Source of the DNA: Alcaligenaceae bacterium | GTDB lineage: Bacteria > Pseudomonadota > Gammaproteobacteria > Burkholderiales > Burkholderiaceae_B | DNA length: 64,000 nt | Assembly (NCBI GenBank): GCA_947378965.1 | Contig: CANCMG010000004.1 | Span: 42,324 to 106,323 of the forward strand | Direction: 5' to 3' | In this document: positions 8,821 to 24,102 of the stretch, piece after piece | How the letters are laid out: each line of letters begins with the position of its first letter | Numbering within the stretch: position 1 is the stretch's first letter | The notes under the pieces: generated by a model | Databases searched by the model: none | What the model was told of the DNA's origin: nothing | What the model saw: the letters and a program-made list of their open reading frames with translations, nothing else | Made by a program: the position numbers and the translations under genes

Positions 8821-10881
8821 GTGTCTCAAGAGCCTACCTCGCAGCGAAGCTTTCACGCCCAACTGTTTCGCGGCTATGCCGCATATACCTTGGGCTTTTG
8901 CTTGCTGGTGCTCTTACTAGCCCTGTTTGAAATTATGGGGTTGGCCAGGCAATGGATCGGTTATGTTTTTTTGCTCGTGACCGTGGCGTTGTATGCAGGC
9001 ATTGGAATTATGTGCCGCACTTCGGATCCGGTTGAGTACTATGTCGCCGGCAGACGGGTGCCGGCTATCTACAACGGGATGGCCACTGCGGCGGATTGGA
9101 TGTCAGTTGCCTCGTTTATCGGTGTCGCCGGCACCTTGTACCTCACCGGTTACAACGGCTTGGCTTATATTTTGGGCTGGACCGGTGGCTACGTGTTGGT
9201 CGCGCTGTTTTTGGCTCCTTATCTACGAAAGTTTGGGCGCTACACCATTCCAGATTTTCTAGGAGCACGTTTCGGTGGTAACTGGCCCAGAATGCTTGGG
9301 GTGCTCTGCGCGGTGCTGTGCTCGTTCACCTATCTGGTCGCCCAGATTTACGGGGTCGGGATCATTACTACGCGTATGACCGGAATCTCGTTTGAGCTGG
9401 GGATTTTCATCGCCTTAGGTGGCGTATTGGTTTGTTCTTTTTTGGGTGGTATGCGCGCGGTCACCTGGACCCAAGTCGGGCAGTACATCATTTTGCTGAT
9501 CGCTTACTTGGTGCCCGTGGTGTGGCTTGCTGTCAAGCAAACGGGCGAACCCGTGCCGCAAGTGGCAGCAAGCTCTGTCTTGCAGCAAGTCAGCGAGCGC
9601 GAGCGCGAATTGACTCACGACCAAAGTGAGCTCGCTGTTCGTGCGTTGTGGCAGGCTCGTGCTGAGATGATGCAAGTGCGGGTCTCTGGCTTGCCCGAGA
9701 CTTACGAAACAGAACAACAAAAACTTCGTCTTCAACTGTTGCGTGCGCGTGCCAATGATGCCCCGATGGGTGAGGTGCGTAGCCTTGAGCGCGAGTTAGC
9801 GGCGTACCCTAAGTCGGTTGAGGGTGCCCGCATGGCTTGGTCCAAGGCGCGCGACGATTACGCCGTGCGCGCGACCGCGCCACAACCTCACGCTGCGCCT
9901 TTCGCAAGTCGAACCTTCGAGTTAACCGACGCTGTGAGAAATAATTTTTTGGCGATCGTGTTGTGCTTGATGATGGGGACAGCGGGCTTACCCCATATTT
10001 TGATGCGTTCGTTTACGACGCCGTCGGTCGATGCCGCTCGTAAGTCTGTCTTTTGGTCTTTGCTTTTTATTTTGCTGCTGTATCTCACGGCGCCGGCGTT
10101 GGCGATCTTGGTTAAGTTTGAAATTTATACGGATTTAGTGGGGAGTCGATTTGCAGATTTGCCGACGTGGGTACATGCGTGGTCGGCCGTCGATCGTTCA
10201 TTACTCAATATCGTGGATTTAAATCGCGATGGCATTGTGCAATTAGCCGAGATTCAGATGGGGGCGGATGTGGTTGTGTTGGCCGGCCCTGAAATTGGTG
10301 GCTTACCCTATGTCATCTCAGGTCTTGTTGCCGCAGGAGCCTTGGCCGCAGCCTTGTCAACGGCTGATGGTTTATTGTTGACCCTATCAAGTGCGCTCTC
10401 GCATGACACGTTGTTTAGAGTGCTGTCACCCAAGATGGGTCCGGGGCGGCGCGTGCTGTTATCCAAAATATTATTGCTGATCGTTGCCTTTGCTGCGGCC
10501 TGGGCGGCGACCCGAACGCCTGCCGATATCTTATTTTTAGTGGGTGCAGCGTTTTCGTTTGCGGCGTCGACATTTTTCCCGGTGCTAGTGCTGGGGATTT
10601 TTTGGAAAGGCGCAAACAAGTGGGGCGCCTGCTGCGGGATGTTGGCGGGCTTGTGTGTCACCGTCGTCTATATGATTCAAGCCCAGCCCTGGTTACGTCA
10701 TTGGCTGTTGGGGATCTCCACCAGCGAGCCCATTACGCTGTGGTGGGATATTCAACCGATCGCGGCCGGCGTTTTCGGGGCGCCCGCAGCGTTTATGGTG
10801 ATCGTTCTGGTGTCCTTGCTGACCCGGCGCATCAATCCTGTGACCGACGCGCTGGTTGACGATTTACGGTTGCCGGATTAG
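8821..10881 (+). CDS. Sodium:solute symporter large subunit (VC_2705 subfamily, SSS family)
   Basis: A 686-aa polytopic inner-membrane symporter related to acetate permease ActP. The SSS signature region is visible as YYVAGRRVPAIYNGMATAADWMS. Around residues 240-360 there is a long hydrophilic, Glu/Arg-rich, probably coiled-coil insertion (SERERELTHDQSELAVR), known for the VC_2705 subfamily and absent from ActP. An EF-hand-like loop DLNRDGIVQLAEI follows near residue 460. The start is GTG immediately after the TGA of the small subunit. Substrate is inferred, not shown; carboxylates are most likely. Confidence 0.9.
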   Translation: MSQEPTSQRSFHAQLFRGYAAYTLGFCLLVLLLALFEIMGLARQWIGYVFLLVTVALYAGIGIMCRTSDPVEYYVAGRRVPAIYNGMATAADWMSVASFIGVAGTLYLTGYNGLAYILGWTGGYVLVALFLAPYLRKFGRYTIPDFLGARFGGNWPRMLGVLCAVLCSFTYLVAQIYGVGIITTRMTGISFELGIFIALGGVLVCSFLGGMRAVTWTQVGQYIILLIAYLVPVVWLAVKQTGEPVPQVAASSVLQQVSERERELTHDQSELAVRALWQARAEMMQVRVSGLPETYETEQQKLRLQLLRARANDAPMGEVRSLERELAAYPKSVEGARMAWSKARDDYAVRATAPQPHAAPFASRTFELTDAVRNNFLAIVLCLMMGTAGLPHILMRSFTTPSVDAARKSVFWSLLFILLLYLTAPALAILVKFEIYTDLVGSRFADLPTWVHAWSAVDRSLLNIVDLNRDGIVQLAEIQMGADVVVLAGPEIGGLPYVISGLVAAGALAAALSTADGLLLTLSSALSHDTLFRVLSPKMGPGRRVLLSKILLLIVAFAAAWAATRTPADILFLVGAAFSFAASTFFPVLVLGIFWKGANKWGACCGMLAGLCVTVVYMIQAQPWLRHWLLGISTSEPITLWWDIQPIAAGVFGAPAAFMVIVLVSLLTRRINPVTDALVDDLRLPD

Positions 10882-10933
10882 CTCGCTAGTCTTCGAGTCG
10901 AGCCGGCGCCTATCCTAAGCCCTGCGCGATGCG

Positions 10934-15114
<4,181 letters not shown>

Positions 15115-15119
15115 CAACT

Positions 15120-15764
15120 ATGCTTCTTAGCACTTGGACAAAAGGCTTGTTAAGTTCGGTGCTAACTGCTGCGTTGTGCTTGCCAGGCAGTCAGGCGACG
15201 GCCGCCTCGGCACAAGAGCAATTGCAAGGTTTTGTCTCGAAGGTGCAAGCGGCGACGGGTAATTTTTCGCAATACACGGTGGGTGCCCAAGGGCAAACCA
15301 AGCCGGCGCAAAGTGGGCAGTTTGCTTTTCAACGACCCGGACGATTTAAGTGGGATGTACTTAAACCCTATGCCCAGCAAATCGTGTCTGACGGACAGCA
15401 ACTTTTTCAGTTTGACCCCGACTTAAATCAGGTGACAGTGCGTAAGGTCGACCAGGCGATCGGTTCCTCGCCTGCAGCGATTCTTTTCGGTTCTGGCTCG
15501 CTTGAGCAATCGTTTACGGTGACCGCGTTACAAGATAAAGATGGTCTGTCGTGGTTGCGTGCCAAGCCGCGCAATGGCGAAGCAGGTTTCGTGCATGTTG
15601 ATCTCGGCTTTTCGGGCGGTTTGCCTGCCCGAATCATCTTGTTAGACGCCTTTGGGCAAAATACCCACATAGAGCTGTCTGGTCTGGTGCCGAACCCAAC
15701 GGTGGCGGTCGAAGTCTTCCGCTTTGTGCCTCCACCTGGTGCTGACGTGGTCCGCATGCAGTGA
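15120..15764 (+). CDS. lolA: Outer-membrane lipoprotein carrier protein LolA
   Basis: A 214-aa periplasmic chaperone that carries lipoproteins from LolCDE to LolB. It has a signal peptide ending near GSQATAASA and the LolA core [25 protein letters not shown]. The start follows ftsK by only 5 nt, with GAGGA as Shine-Dalgarno located in the ftsK 3' end. The ftsK-lolA-rarA order is a conserved proteobacterial arrangement. Confidence 0.95.
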   Translation: MLLSTWTKGLLSSVLTAALCLPGSQATAASAQEQLQGFVSKVQAATGNFSQYTVGAQGQTKPAQSGQFAFQRPGRFKWDVLKPYAQQIVSDGQQLFQFDPDLNQVTVRKVDQAIGSSPAAILFGSGSLEQSFTVTALQDKDGLSWLRAKPRNGEAGFVHVDLGFSGGLPARIILLDAFGQNTHIELSGLVPNPTVAVEVFRFVPPPGADVVRMQ

Positions 15765-15773
15765 GCCTGCGTG

Positions 15774-17081
15774 ATGACTGATCTTTTCAAAACCTCGCCT
15801 TTACCACCCCTTGCAGAGGCCTTACGCCCGAGCACGCTTGACGAGGTGATTGGTCAGCGCCACCTGCTCGGGCCCGGCAAGCCCTTGCGGGTTGCCTTTG
15901 AATCAGGGCGGCCGCATTCGATGATCTTGTGGGGGCCACCTGGCGTGGGTAAAACAACCCTGGCCCGATTGACCGCCAATGCCTTTGATTGTGCCTTTAT
16001 CGCGCTGTCTGCAGTTTTTGCTGGTGTCAAAGAGATTCGTGCCGCCATGGAGTCAGCGCAATTGACGCTTGACCAACATCAGCAGCGCACACTGTTGTTT
16101 GTGGACGAGATTCATCGGTTTAATAAGTCGCAGCAAGATGCCTTGTTGCCGTTTGTTGAGTCTGGCTTGGTCACGTTTATTGGCGCGACCACTGAAAATC
16201 CGTCTTTCGAAGTGAATTCTGCGCTGTTGTCGCGTGCGCAAGTCTATGTGCTTGAATCGCTGAATGAAGTTGAATTGCGCGAGTTGTTACTGCGGGCGCA
16301 ACAGACGGTGCTCGCAGAGTTTAGCGTTGAAGAGGCAGCCATCGACACGCTGATCGGATATGCCGATGGCGATGCGCGTCGTTTTTTAAATTTGCTTGAG
16401 CAAGCTGCAACGGCCGCTCACAATGCCAAGGTAACTTTTATTGATTCTGCGCTGGTGCAAAACGCGCTTAGTATGAATTCGCGCCGCTTCGACAAAGGCG
16501 GCGATAATTTTTACGATCAGATTTCAGCCTTGCATAAATCAGTGCGCGGCTCAAACCCCGACGCCGCGCTGTATTGGTTGACACGCATGCTTGACGGCGG
16601 CGCTGATCCTAAGTACTTAGCGCGACGCATTGTGCGCATGGCCTGGGAAGACATTGGTTTGGCTGATCCGCGCGCGATGCAAATCGCCAACGACGCGGCA
16701 CAAACCTTCGAGCGTTTAGGTTCGCCTGAGGGCGAGTTGGCGCTTGCGCAGGCTACTATTTACTTAGCCGTAGCGGCAAAAAGTAATGCGGGTTATAACG
16801 CGTACAACCAAGCGATGGCGTTTGTGAAACAGGATCAATCTCGCCCAGTGCCGGTGCACTTGCGTAATGCCCCCACCAAACTGATGAAAGAGCTTGGCTA
16901 CGGTCACGCTTACCGGTACGCGCACGACGAACCTGAGGCCTACGCCGCCGGAGAAACCTATTTGCCTGAGGGTATGCCTGACCCGTCTTGGTATCAACCT
17001 GTTGCCCGAGGTCTTGAAACCAAGATTGCTGAAAAAATGGCGCACTTAAGCGAGCTCGATCGGCAAGCTAGAAAAAAGTAA
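15774..17081 (+). CDS. rarA: Replication-associated recombination protein A (RarA/MgsA)
   Basis: A 435-aa AAA+ clamp-loader-like ATPase acting at stalled replication forks. Walker A is GPPGVGKTT, Walker B region [10 protein letters not shown], and sensor 1 is [10 protein letters not shown]. The C-terminal tetramerisation part ([21 protein letters not shown]) is intact. The track opens at a GTG at 15771; I prefer the ATG at 15774. It lies 9 nt after lolA, in the same transcription unit. Confidence 0.96.
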   Translation: MTDLFKTSPLPPLAEALRPSTLDEVIGQRHLLGPGKPLRVAFESGRPHSMILWGPPGVGKTTLARLTANAFDCAFIALSAVFAGVKEIRAAMESAQLTLDQHQQRTLLFVDEIHRFNKSQQDALLPFVESGLVTFIGATTENPSFEVNSALLSRAQVYVLESLNEVELRELLLRAQQTVLAEFSVEEAAIDTLIGYADGDARRFLNLLEQAATAAHNAKVTFIDSALVQNALSMNSRRFDKGGDNFYDQISALHKSVRGSNPDAALYWLTRMLDGGADPKYLARRIVRMAWEDIGLADPRAMQIANDAAQTFERLGSPEGELALAQATIYLAVAAKSNAGYNAYNQAMAFVKQDQSRPVPVHLRNAPTKLMKELGYGHAYRYAHDEPEAYAAGETYLPEGMPDPSWYQPVARGLETKIAEKMAHLSELDRQARKK

Positions 17082-17093
17082 AGGATGCATGTC

Positions 17094-18554
17094 ATGGACT
17101 GGCTAGATGCGCACACACTGGCGCGAATTCAATTCGCGTTCACTGTGAGTTTTCATATTATTTTTCCGGCCTTTTCGATCGGCTTAGCCAGTTATCTTGC
17201 GGTGCTCAACGGCTTGCACTTGATGACAGGCCGAACGGTCTATTTGGATTTATTTAATTATTGGAAAAAAATCTTTGCGATCGCCTTTGGTATGGGTGTC
17301 GTCTCGGGCTTGGTGATGAGTTACGAGTTTGGCACCAACTGGAGCGTCTTTGCTGATAAAACGGGTCCGGTGCTCGGTCCGCTGATGGGCTACGAGGTCA
17401 TGTCAGCTTTTTTTCTTGAGGCAGGTTTCTTAGGCGTCATGCTGTTTGGGCGTGCGCGTGTCGGTCCGCGTCTACATTTCTTTGCCACGGCGATGGTGGG
17501 GCTCGGTACCTTCATGTCTGCGTTTTGGATTTTGTCGGTCAATAGCTGGATGCAAACTCCTGCGGGCTTTAGTCAAAATGAAGTCGGGCAGTTTGTGGTC
17601 GAAAGCTGGTTTGAGGTGATTTTTAATCCTTCCTTTCCCTATCGCTTAGTGCACATGGTTTTGGCGGCTTACCTGACGACGGCCTTTGTCGTTGGAGGGG
17701 TGGCAGCGTTTCATTTGTTAAAGATGCGCTTGCAAAAAGTCGTGTTGGCAACGCCAGAGCGTTTGGCGTCGCAGTTGGCTGTACGCACGATGTTTTCGAT
17801 GGCGATGTGGATGGCAGCCTGCGTTGCCCCGCTACAAATTTTGGCGGGCGACCAGCACGGACTCAATACGGTTGAGCATCAGCCGCGCAAAATCGCTGCG
17901 ATCGAAGGGCATTACGAAACCCAGGCACGTGCACCGCTTATTTTGTTTGGCATACCCAATAGCAAAGAAGAGCGCATGGATTATGTGGTCGAAATTCCTT
18001 ATCTGGGTAGTCTGATTTTGACCCATACGTTAGACGGCGTGATTCGGGGCATGAAAGAATGGCCCCCCTCTGAGCGTCCGCCAATGGGCATCGTGTTTTA
18101 TGCGTTTCGCGTCATGGTGGGCATCGGTATGCTGATGCTAGGTCTGGGGTTCTGGAGCCTGTGGCTGCGGCATCGGGGCAAGCTCTACGACAATGTATGG
18201 ATGCACCGCGCGGCGCTCTGGATGGGGCCCTCTGGCTTTGTGGCGGTCCTGGCAGGTTGGGTGGTGACTGAGGTCGGGCGGCAGCCGTACACGGTCTATA
18301 ACCTTTTACGTACGGCTGACTCAGCCTCGCCCATTGACGCGGCGGCTGTGGCCGGTTCGTTAATCGCGTTTGTGGTGGTGTATTTCGCACTCTTTGGTGC
18401 GGGTGTAGTGTACATCTTGAGGTTAATGCGTCAGGTGCCCGATGCAGGGCATGGTGAACTGGCCTTAAACGAACCAGTTCGCGCAGGCGGAATGTTGCCT
18501 GCGACTGCGTTGGCTAGTACGTCAGGTGCGGATACGTTAAAGGGACAGCCATGA
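17094..18554 (+). CDS. cioA: Cytochrome bd-type quinol oxidase subunit I (CioA-like)
   Basis: A 486-aa polytopic subunit carrying the hemes and quinol site of a bd-family terminal oxidase. The heme-binding His in FTVSFHIIFP and the GDQHGLNTVEHQPRK motif (Q-loop region) are present. The Q-loop is short and the sequence is of the CioA (cyanide-insensitive oxidase) type rather than E. coli CydA. The track starts at 17085; the ATG at 17094 is better placed after the AAAGGA at 17079-17084. It overlaps cioB by ATGA. The oxidase reduces O2 without pumping protons and would support low-oxygen or stress respiration. Confidence 0.94.
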   Translation: MDWLDAHTLARIQFAFTVSFHIIFPAFSIGLASYLAVLNGLHLMTGRTVYLDLFNYWKKIFAIAFGMGVVSGLVMSYEFGTNWSVFADKTGPVLGPLMGYEVMSAFFLEAGFLGVMLFGRARVGPRLHFFATAMVGLGTFMSAFWILSVNSWMQTPAGFSQNEVGQFVVESWFEVIFNPSFPYRLVHMVLAAYLTTAFVVGGVAAFHLLKMRLQKVVLATPERLASQLAVRTMFSMAMWMAACVAPLQILAGDQHGLNTVEHQPRKIAAIEGHYETQARAPLILFGIPNSKEERMDYVVEIPYLGSLILTHTLDGVIRGMKEWPPSERPPMGIVFYAFRVMVGIGMLMLGLGFWSLWLRHRGKLYDNVWMHRAALWMGPSGFVAVLAGWVVTEVGRQPYTVYNLLRTADSASPIDAAAVAGSLIAFVVVYFALFGAGVVYILRLMRQVPDAGHGELALNEPVRAGGMLPATALASTSGADTLKGQP

Positions 18555-19558
18555 CAATTGACTATGCCTTGATTTGGGCCGGACTGATTGCTTTCGCGGT
18601 CTTGGCGTATATCGTGCTAGATGGCTTTGACCTCGGCGTCGGAATTTTGTTTCCGTGGGTCAAGGGCCGCGAGTATCGCGACCAGATGATGAATTCGGTT
18701 GTCCCGGTGTGGGATGGCAACGAGACTTGGCTGGTATTAGGCGGGGGCGGCTTATTTGCAGTGTTTCCGCTCGCCTATTCAATCATTATGCCGGCCTTGT
18801 ATGCCCCGTTTATTGTGATGCTGTTGGCGTTGGTATTTAGAGGCGTTGCGTTTGAATTTCGGTTTAAAAGTCGCAATAACCAATGGTTTTGGGATCTTGC
18901 GTTTGCGGGCGGTTCAACTGTTGCGGCGTTTGCGCAAGGTGTTGCGATGGGTGCACTCGTTCAGGGGATACCGGTCGCCGGGCGTGCCTATTCTGGTGGT
19001 TGGTGGGATTGGTTATCGCCTTTCAGTTTGCTGACGGGTCTTGCCCTGGTTGTGGGCTACGCGTTACTCGGGGCTACCTGGTTGATGCTAAAAACTGAAG
19101 GCCACGTGGCGCAGCAAGCCCTGCGTGCTGCGCGTGTACTGGGGTTCGCGCTGTTGGGTTTGATTGTGGTGGTGAGTCTCTGGACCCCCTTCTTACATGA
19201 ACACTTTATGCGCAAGTGGTTTGCCTGGCCTGACATGGTGCTTGTGATCCCCGTGCCGATTCTGGTGTCGCTGTGCGCGCTCTTGTTTTTTAAAGGTCTG
19301 TCTCAAGACAAGCCGTTAATGGCCTTTTTGTCGGTGCAAGGTTTGTTTGTCTTGTCTTATCTGGGGCTGTTGATCAGCTTTTTTCCATACATTGTGCCGT
19401 CAGTGGTCACACTGTGGCAGGCGGCAGCACCCGATAAGAGCCTGAAGTTTTTATTAGTGGGCGCCGTCGTGTTGCTACCGATGATTTTGGCCTATACCGC
19501 CTACGCCTACTGGGTGTTTCGAGGCAAAGTGCGCCCCACGCATCACTATCACGCCTAA
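18551..19558 (+). CDS. cioB: Cytochrome bd-type quinol oxidase subunit II (CioB-like)
   Basis: A 335-aa integral membrane protein with the CydB signature WDGNETWLVLGGGGLFAVFP near residue 55 and multiple hydrophobic segments. It begins within the cioA stop codon (ATGA overlap), so the two subunits are translationally coupled. It stabilises the heme-bearing subunit I. Confidence 0.95.
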   Translation: MTIDYALIWAGLIAFAVLAYIVLDGFDLGVGILFPWVKGREYRDQMMNSVVPVWDGNETWLVLGGGGLFAVFPLAYSIIMPALYAPFIVMLLALVFRGVAFEFRFKSRNNQWFWDLAFAGGSTVAAFAQGVAMGALVQGIPVAGRAYSGGWWDWLSPFSLLTGLALVVGYALLGATWLMLKTEGHVAQQALRAARVLGFALLGLIVVVSLWTPFLHEHFMRKWFAWPDMVLVIPVPILVSLCALLFFKGLSQDKPLMAFLSVQGLFVLSYLGLLISFFPYIVPSVVTLWQAAAPDKSLKFLLVGAVVLLPMILAYTAYAYWVFRGKVRPTHHYHA

Positions 19559-19632
19559 GGTAGGCCACAGGGGCTTAGGGTTTTTGCTCCTTTGTGCCCC
19601 TTTGTGCCCAGTAAGCGGCTAGGTTTTTTTGA

Positions 19633-21105
<1,473 letters not shown>

Positions 21106-21110
21106 AAAGC

Positions 21111-21136
21111 GAACGTCTTCTCTAGAGTAGACGTTC
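21111..21136. other. Near-perfect inverted repeat after serS
   Basis: GAACGTCT, a CTCTAGAG palindrome and AGACGTTC form an almost fully symmetric 26-nt hairpin 5 nt after the serS stop. No T run follows. It may serve as a terminator or mRNA-end stabiliser between serS and the convergent gene. Confidence 0.45.
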
Positions 21137-21228
21137 GATGTGAACGAGCGTTATCGATTTTTGCTGTGGCCACCCTGTTTTAACGCTTACGGCGCTTGGT
21201 GCGTTGGCACTTTAGGTCAGCTCAGGTT

Positions 21229-21654
21229 TTACCGACCGTAATAGCCGCGGTTGTAATGCCCGTGGCCGTTACCATGTCCGCGATAGCCGCCATAATAGCT
21301 GTTGCCACCGTAATACCCTGGCGCCACCACAACCGGGGCATAGTATCCCGGTGCAGGCCTCACTATCACTCGTGGGGCGACATAGACCGGGGCAGGGGCG
21401 TAATAAACCGGTGCCGGACCATAATAGGGCTGTGGCGCCGCGTACGCCACGGGAGCTGGTGCGTAATAGCGCTGCTGCACTGGGTACGCTACCTGTGCGG
21501 GCGCGTAATAAACTGGGGCTGGGCGATATACCGGGGCGCCAATGACAATCGGCGGTATGCCGATGACTACGCCGACCGAAGGCCCTGCGACAACACCGCT
21601 TGCACTCAAAGACCCAGCGATCGTTGCCATCAGCGTTAACAGGACTCTTTTCAT
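21229..21654 (-). CDS. Exported Tyr/Pro/Ala-rich low-complexity protein
   Basis: A 141-aa protein with a signal peptide (MKRVLLTLMATIAGSLSASG) and a mature part made of degenerate repeats such as PVYYAPAPV, ending in a Gly/Tyr/His-rich tail (GYYGGNSYYGGYRGHGNGHG). Two other long ORFs in this stretch are frame shadows of the repeat. No enzyme domain is visible. Such repeats suggest a disordered periplasmic or surface protein; a His/Tyr-rich tail could bind metal. Function unknown. Confidence 0.75.
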   Translation of the reverse strand: MKRVLLTLMATIAGSLSASGVVAGPSVGVVIGIPPIVIGAPVYRPAPVYYAPAQVAYPVQQRYYAPAPVAYAAPQPYYGPAPVYYAPAPVYVAPRVIVRPAPGYYAPVVVAPGYYGGNSYYGGYRGHGNGHGHYNRGYYGR

Positions 21655-21895
21655 TTTGCTCGCTCCATTGAGTCGGAATACTACGTTTAGTACCCCCGTT
21701 GCTCACAATTCATATTCTAGGTGGACTGGCAAAAAAATCTAGGCGTCTGCTGCCGACACCTGTTTCAGGTGATTTCAATTGATTTTATAATTCGAGGGCG
21801 AGGCGTTGTGTATAACTTACATTTATTCTTAGGTGTTTCCTGTGTTTGTGTCAAATGTGCCTGCAGTGATAGGGAGCAGGTAAATTTCTAGTCCT

Positions 21896-23902
21896 TTGGC
21901 AGTCTTCGACTTTGTCCCCACCCACCCTTGCGCGATTGAACAAGAGTTGCGCCGCGTGCGTGCGCTCTTGCAACTTGAGCAAAAAGAAGACCAAACGCAA
22001 TTCAAACTTAAAAATGCCAAGGCTAGTGTAAAAGAGCGCATCCGGCGCGGCCTCACGTGGTATCCCATCACGATTACCAGTGAGGAAATCGGCTTTGGCG
22101 GCAAAGTGGTGCTTGAACTAGAGCGCCCAGAAAGTCAGCAGGACCTGCACTTGTTTCAGGTGGGCAAAAATGCTTCGCTGTTTAGCAATGCGCCGCCTCA
22201 CTTGGCGACCGATCGGCCCGTGCTCAGTGGCGTCATTACCAGCGTACGGCGCAATAAGCTACTGCTGGCCACAACCAAAGAGGAGCTTCCCGACTGGGTA
22301 TTTGACGGAAGCAAACTAGGCGTTGATCTCACTTTCGATGAGGTGAGCTACCGCGAGATGGACCTCGCCCTTGACGAGGTGATTTATGCTCATGGAAACC
22401 GGTTAGCCGAGTTGCGCGACGTTTTGCTGGGTGCCCGGCAGGCGAGGTTTCGCGCGCACAACGCCGACGACCTGTTTTATCCCAGCCACCTCAACGACTC
22501 GCAGCTAGCGGCCGTACGCCTGGTGATCACGGCTCAAGACGTAGCGATCATCCATGGTCCGCCCGGTACTGGCAAAACCACGACCTTAGTGCAGGCCATC
22601 CTAGAAACCACGCGGCGCGAACGGCGGGTGTTGGTGTGTGCACCCTCGAATACGGCTGTTGATCTGCTCACCGAAAAGCTGGCCGAGCGCGGTGTCAACG
22701 TGATCCGACTGGGCAATCCTAGCCGCGTCTCAGACCTGCTGCTCGAGCACACCTTAGATGCTCGCGTGATGGCGCATTCGAGTTACGGTGAAATGCGCGC
22801 GATGCGCCAAACCGCCGAGCAACAACGCCAAACTGCCAACGAATACACCCGCGATTTTGGCTTCGAAGAGCGGCAGCAGCGCCGGTTGCTGAAAGAAGAA
22901 GCGCGAATGCTGTTTCAGGCAGCCGATAATTTAGAGCGTTTTATCATCGAAGATGTGCTCGAGTCGGTGCAGGTCATCACTTGCACACTCGTAGGCGCCA
23001 GCAATCGTAATATTCGGCATCTGATCTTTGAGACCGTCTTTATCGACGAAGCCGCCCAGGCCTTAGAGCCTGGCTGCTGGATTCCGATTGCCAAGGGCAC
23101 ACGCGTGATTCTGGCTGGCGATCACCATCAGCTGCCACCCACTGTCAAAAGCGAACAGGCTGCCCGCGAGGGCCTACGCGAAACGTTGTTCGAAAAGTGC
23201 ATCAAGCGGCAGCCAGCCACAGCCCGCATGCTGACGGTGCAGTACCGCATGCACGAGCAAATCATGGGATTCAGCTCTGTGCAGTTTTACAGTGGTCAAC
23301 TAGAGCCGCATCAAACTGTGCGCCACGCCGATTTAGCTGCTTACGACCAGAGCTTTGTGCACGACCTGCCCGTAGAATTCATCGACACGGCCGGCTGCGG
23401 CTTGCTTGAGTTCACAATTTCTGAAAGCCGCTCTACGGCTAACCCCGAAGAAGCGGATTTACTGCTTAAGCGCCTCGCCCAACTCTTAGAGCCTTACGAT
23501 CAGGCCGAGCACGAGCAAGACCCACTCACCATCGGCGTGATCGCCCCTTACCGCGCTCAAATCAACTATTTGAAGGACGCCATCGAGCAAATCGATGATC
23601 TCAACAGCCTGCTGCAGCAACGCACGCTGAGCGTGGGCACCGTCGATTCGTTTCAGGGCCAAGAGCGCGACATCATTGCTATTTCACTGACGCGCAGCAA
23701 TCGCCAAGGCGAAATTGGCTTCTTGGCGGACATCCGTCGCATGAACGTTGGGATGACTCGCGCCCGGCGTAAGTTGCTACTGGTTGGCGACTCGTCTACG
23801 CTCGCCTCCAATCCGTTTTTCGTGGACTTGCTCGCTTACGTGAAGCGCCTTGGTGGCTACCGCACGGCCTGGCAAATCGCTGATTACGTAGGGCCGGATT
23901 GA
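21896..23902 (+). CDS. Superfamily 1 (UPF1/IGHMBP2-like) DNA/RNA helicase
   Basis: A 668-aa SF1B helicase. An N-terminal OB-like segment (RRGLTWYPITITSEE) precedes motif I GPPGTGKTTTLV, motif II VFIDEAAQALEPG, motif III GDHHQLPPTV, motif V VDSFQGQERDII and motif VI NVGMTRARRK. There is no ATG in frame near the start. The TTG at 21896 is the track's choice; an ATT at 21884, seven nt after AGGGAG, is the only codon with good Shine-Dalgarno spacing. The next Met is about 150 residues in. Family members unwind nucleic acids 5' to 3'; the cellular role is unknown. Confidence 0.88.
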   Translation: MAVFDFVPTHPCAIEQELRRVRALLQLEQKEDQTQFKLKNAKASVKERIRRGLTWYPITITSEEIGFGGKVVLELERPESQQDLHLFQVGKNASLFSNAPPHLATDRPVLSGVITSVRRNKLLLATTKEELPDWVFDGSKLGVDLTFDEVSYREMDLALDEVIYAHGNRLAELRDVLLGARQARFRAHNADDLFYPSHLNDSQLAAVRLVITAQDVAIIHGPPGTGKTTTLVQAILETTRRERRVLVCAPSNTAVDLLTEKLAERGVNVIRLGNPSRVSDLLLEHTLDARVMAHSSYGEMRAMRQTAEQQRQTANEYTRDFGFEERQQRRLLKEEARMLFQAADNLERFIIEDVLESVQVITCTLVGASNRNIRHLIFETVFIDEAAQALEPGCWIPIAKGTRVILAGDHHQLPPTVKSEQAAREGLRETLFEKCIKRQPATARMLTVQYRMHEQIMGFSSVQFYSGQLEPHQTVRHADLAAYDQSFVHDLPVEFIDTAGCGLLEFTISESRSTANPEEADLLLKRLAQLLEPYDQAEHEQDPLTIGVIAPYRAQINYLKDAIEQIDDLNSLLQQRTLSVGTVDSFQGQERDIIAISLTRSNRQGEIGFLADIRRMNVGMTRARRKLLLVGDSSTLASNPFFVDLLAYVKRLGGYRTAWQIADYVGPD

Positions 23903-24102
23903 ATTAGTCGCATGCTGATAGTGAGCCGCATGCTGATATATTGCTTCAGCTGGTGTACCCCCGTCGTTGATATCGACCTTGATTCCCTTCATGTCGCAAA
24001 AGAGTGTTGCATATTCCGTTAAACTAAATTTGGTTGAAATTTCCTCTTCTTGTTGCGCCGTACACAGTCTGGCGGCTCGACCTACCCGTTTCCTCGGCCC
24101 CG

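Noticed and set aside
21196-21706. Three long ORFs overlapping the Tyr/Pro/Ala-rich gene on both strands
   Set aside because: They are frame shadows of a repetitive sequence; only the minus-strand 21229-21654 frame has a signal peptide and coherent repeats.
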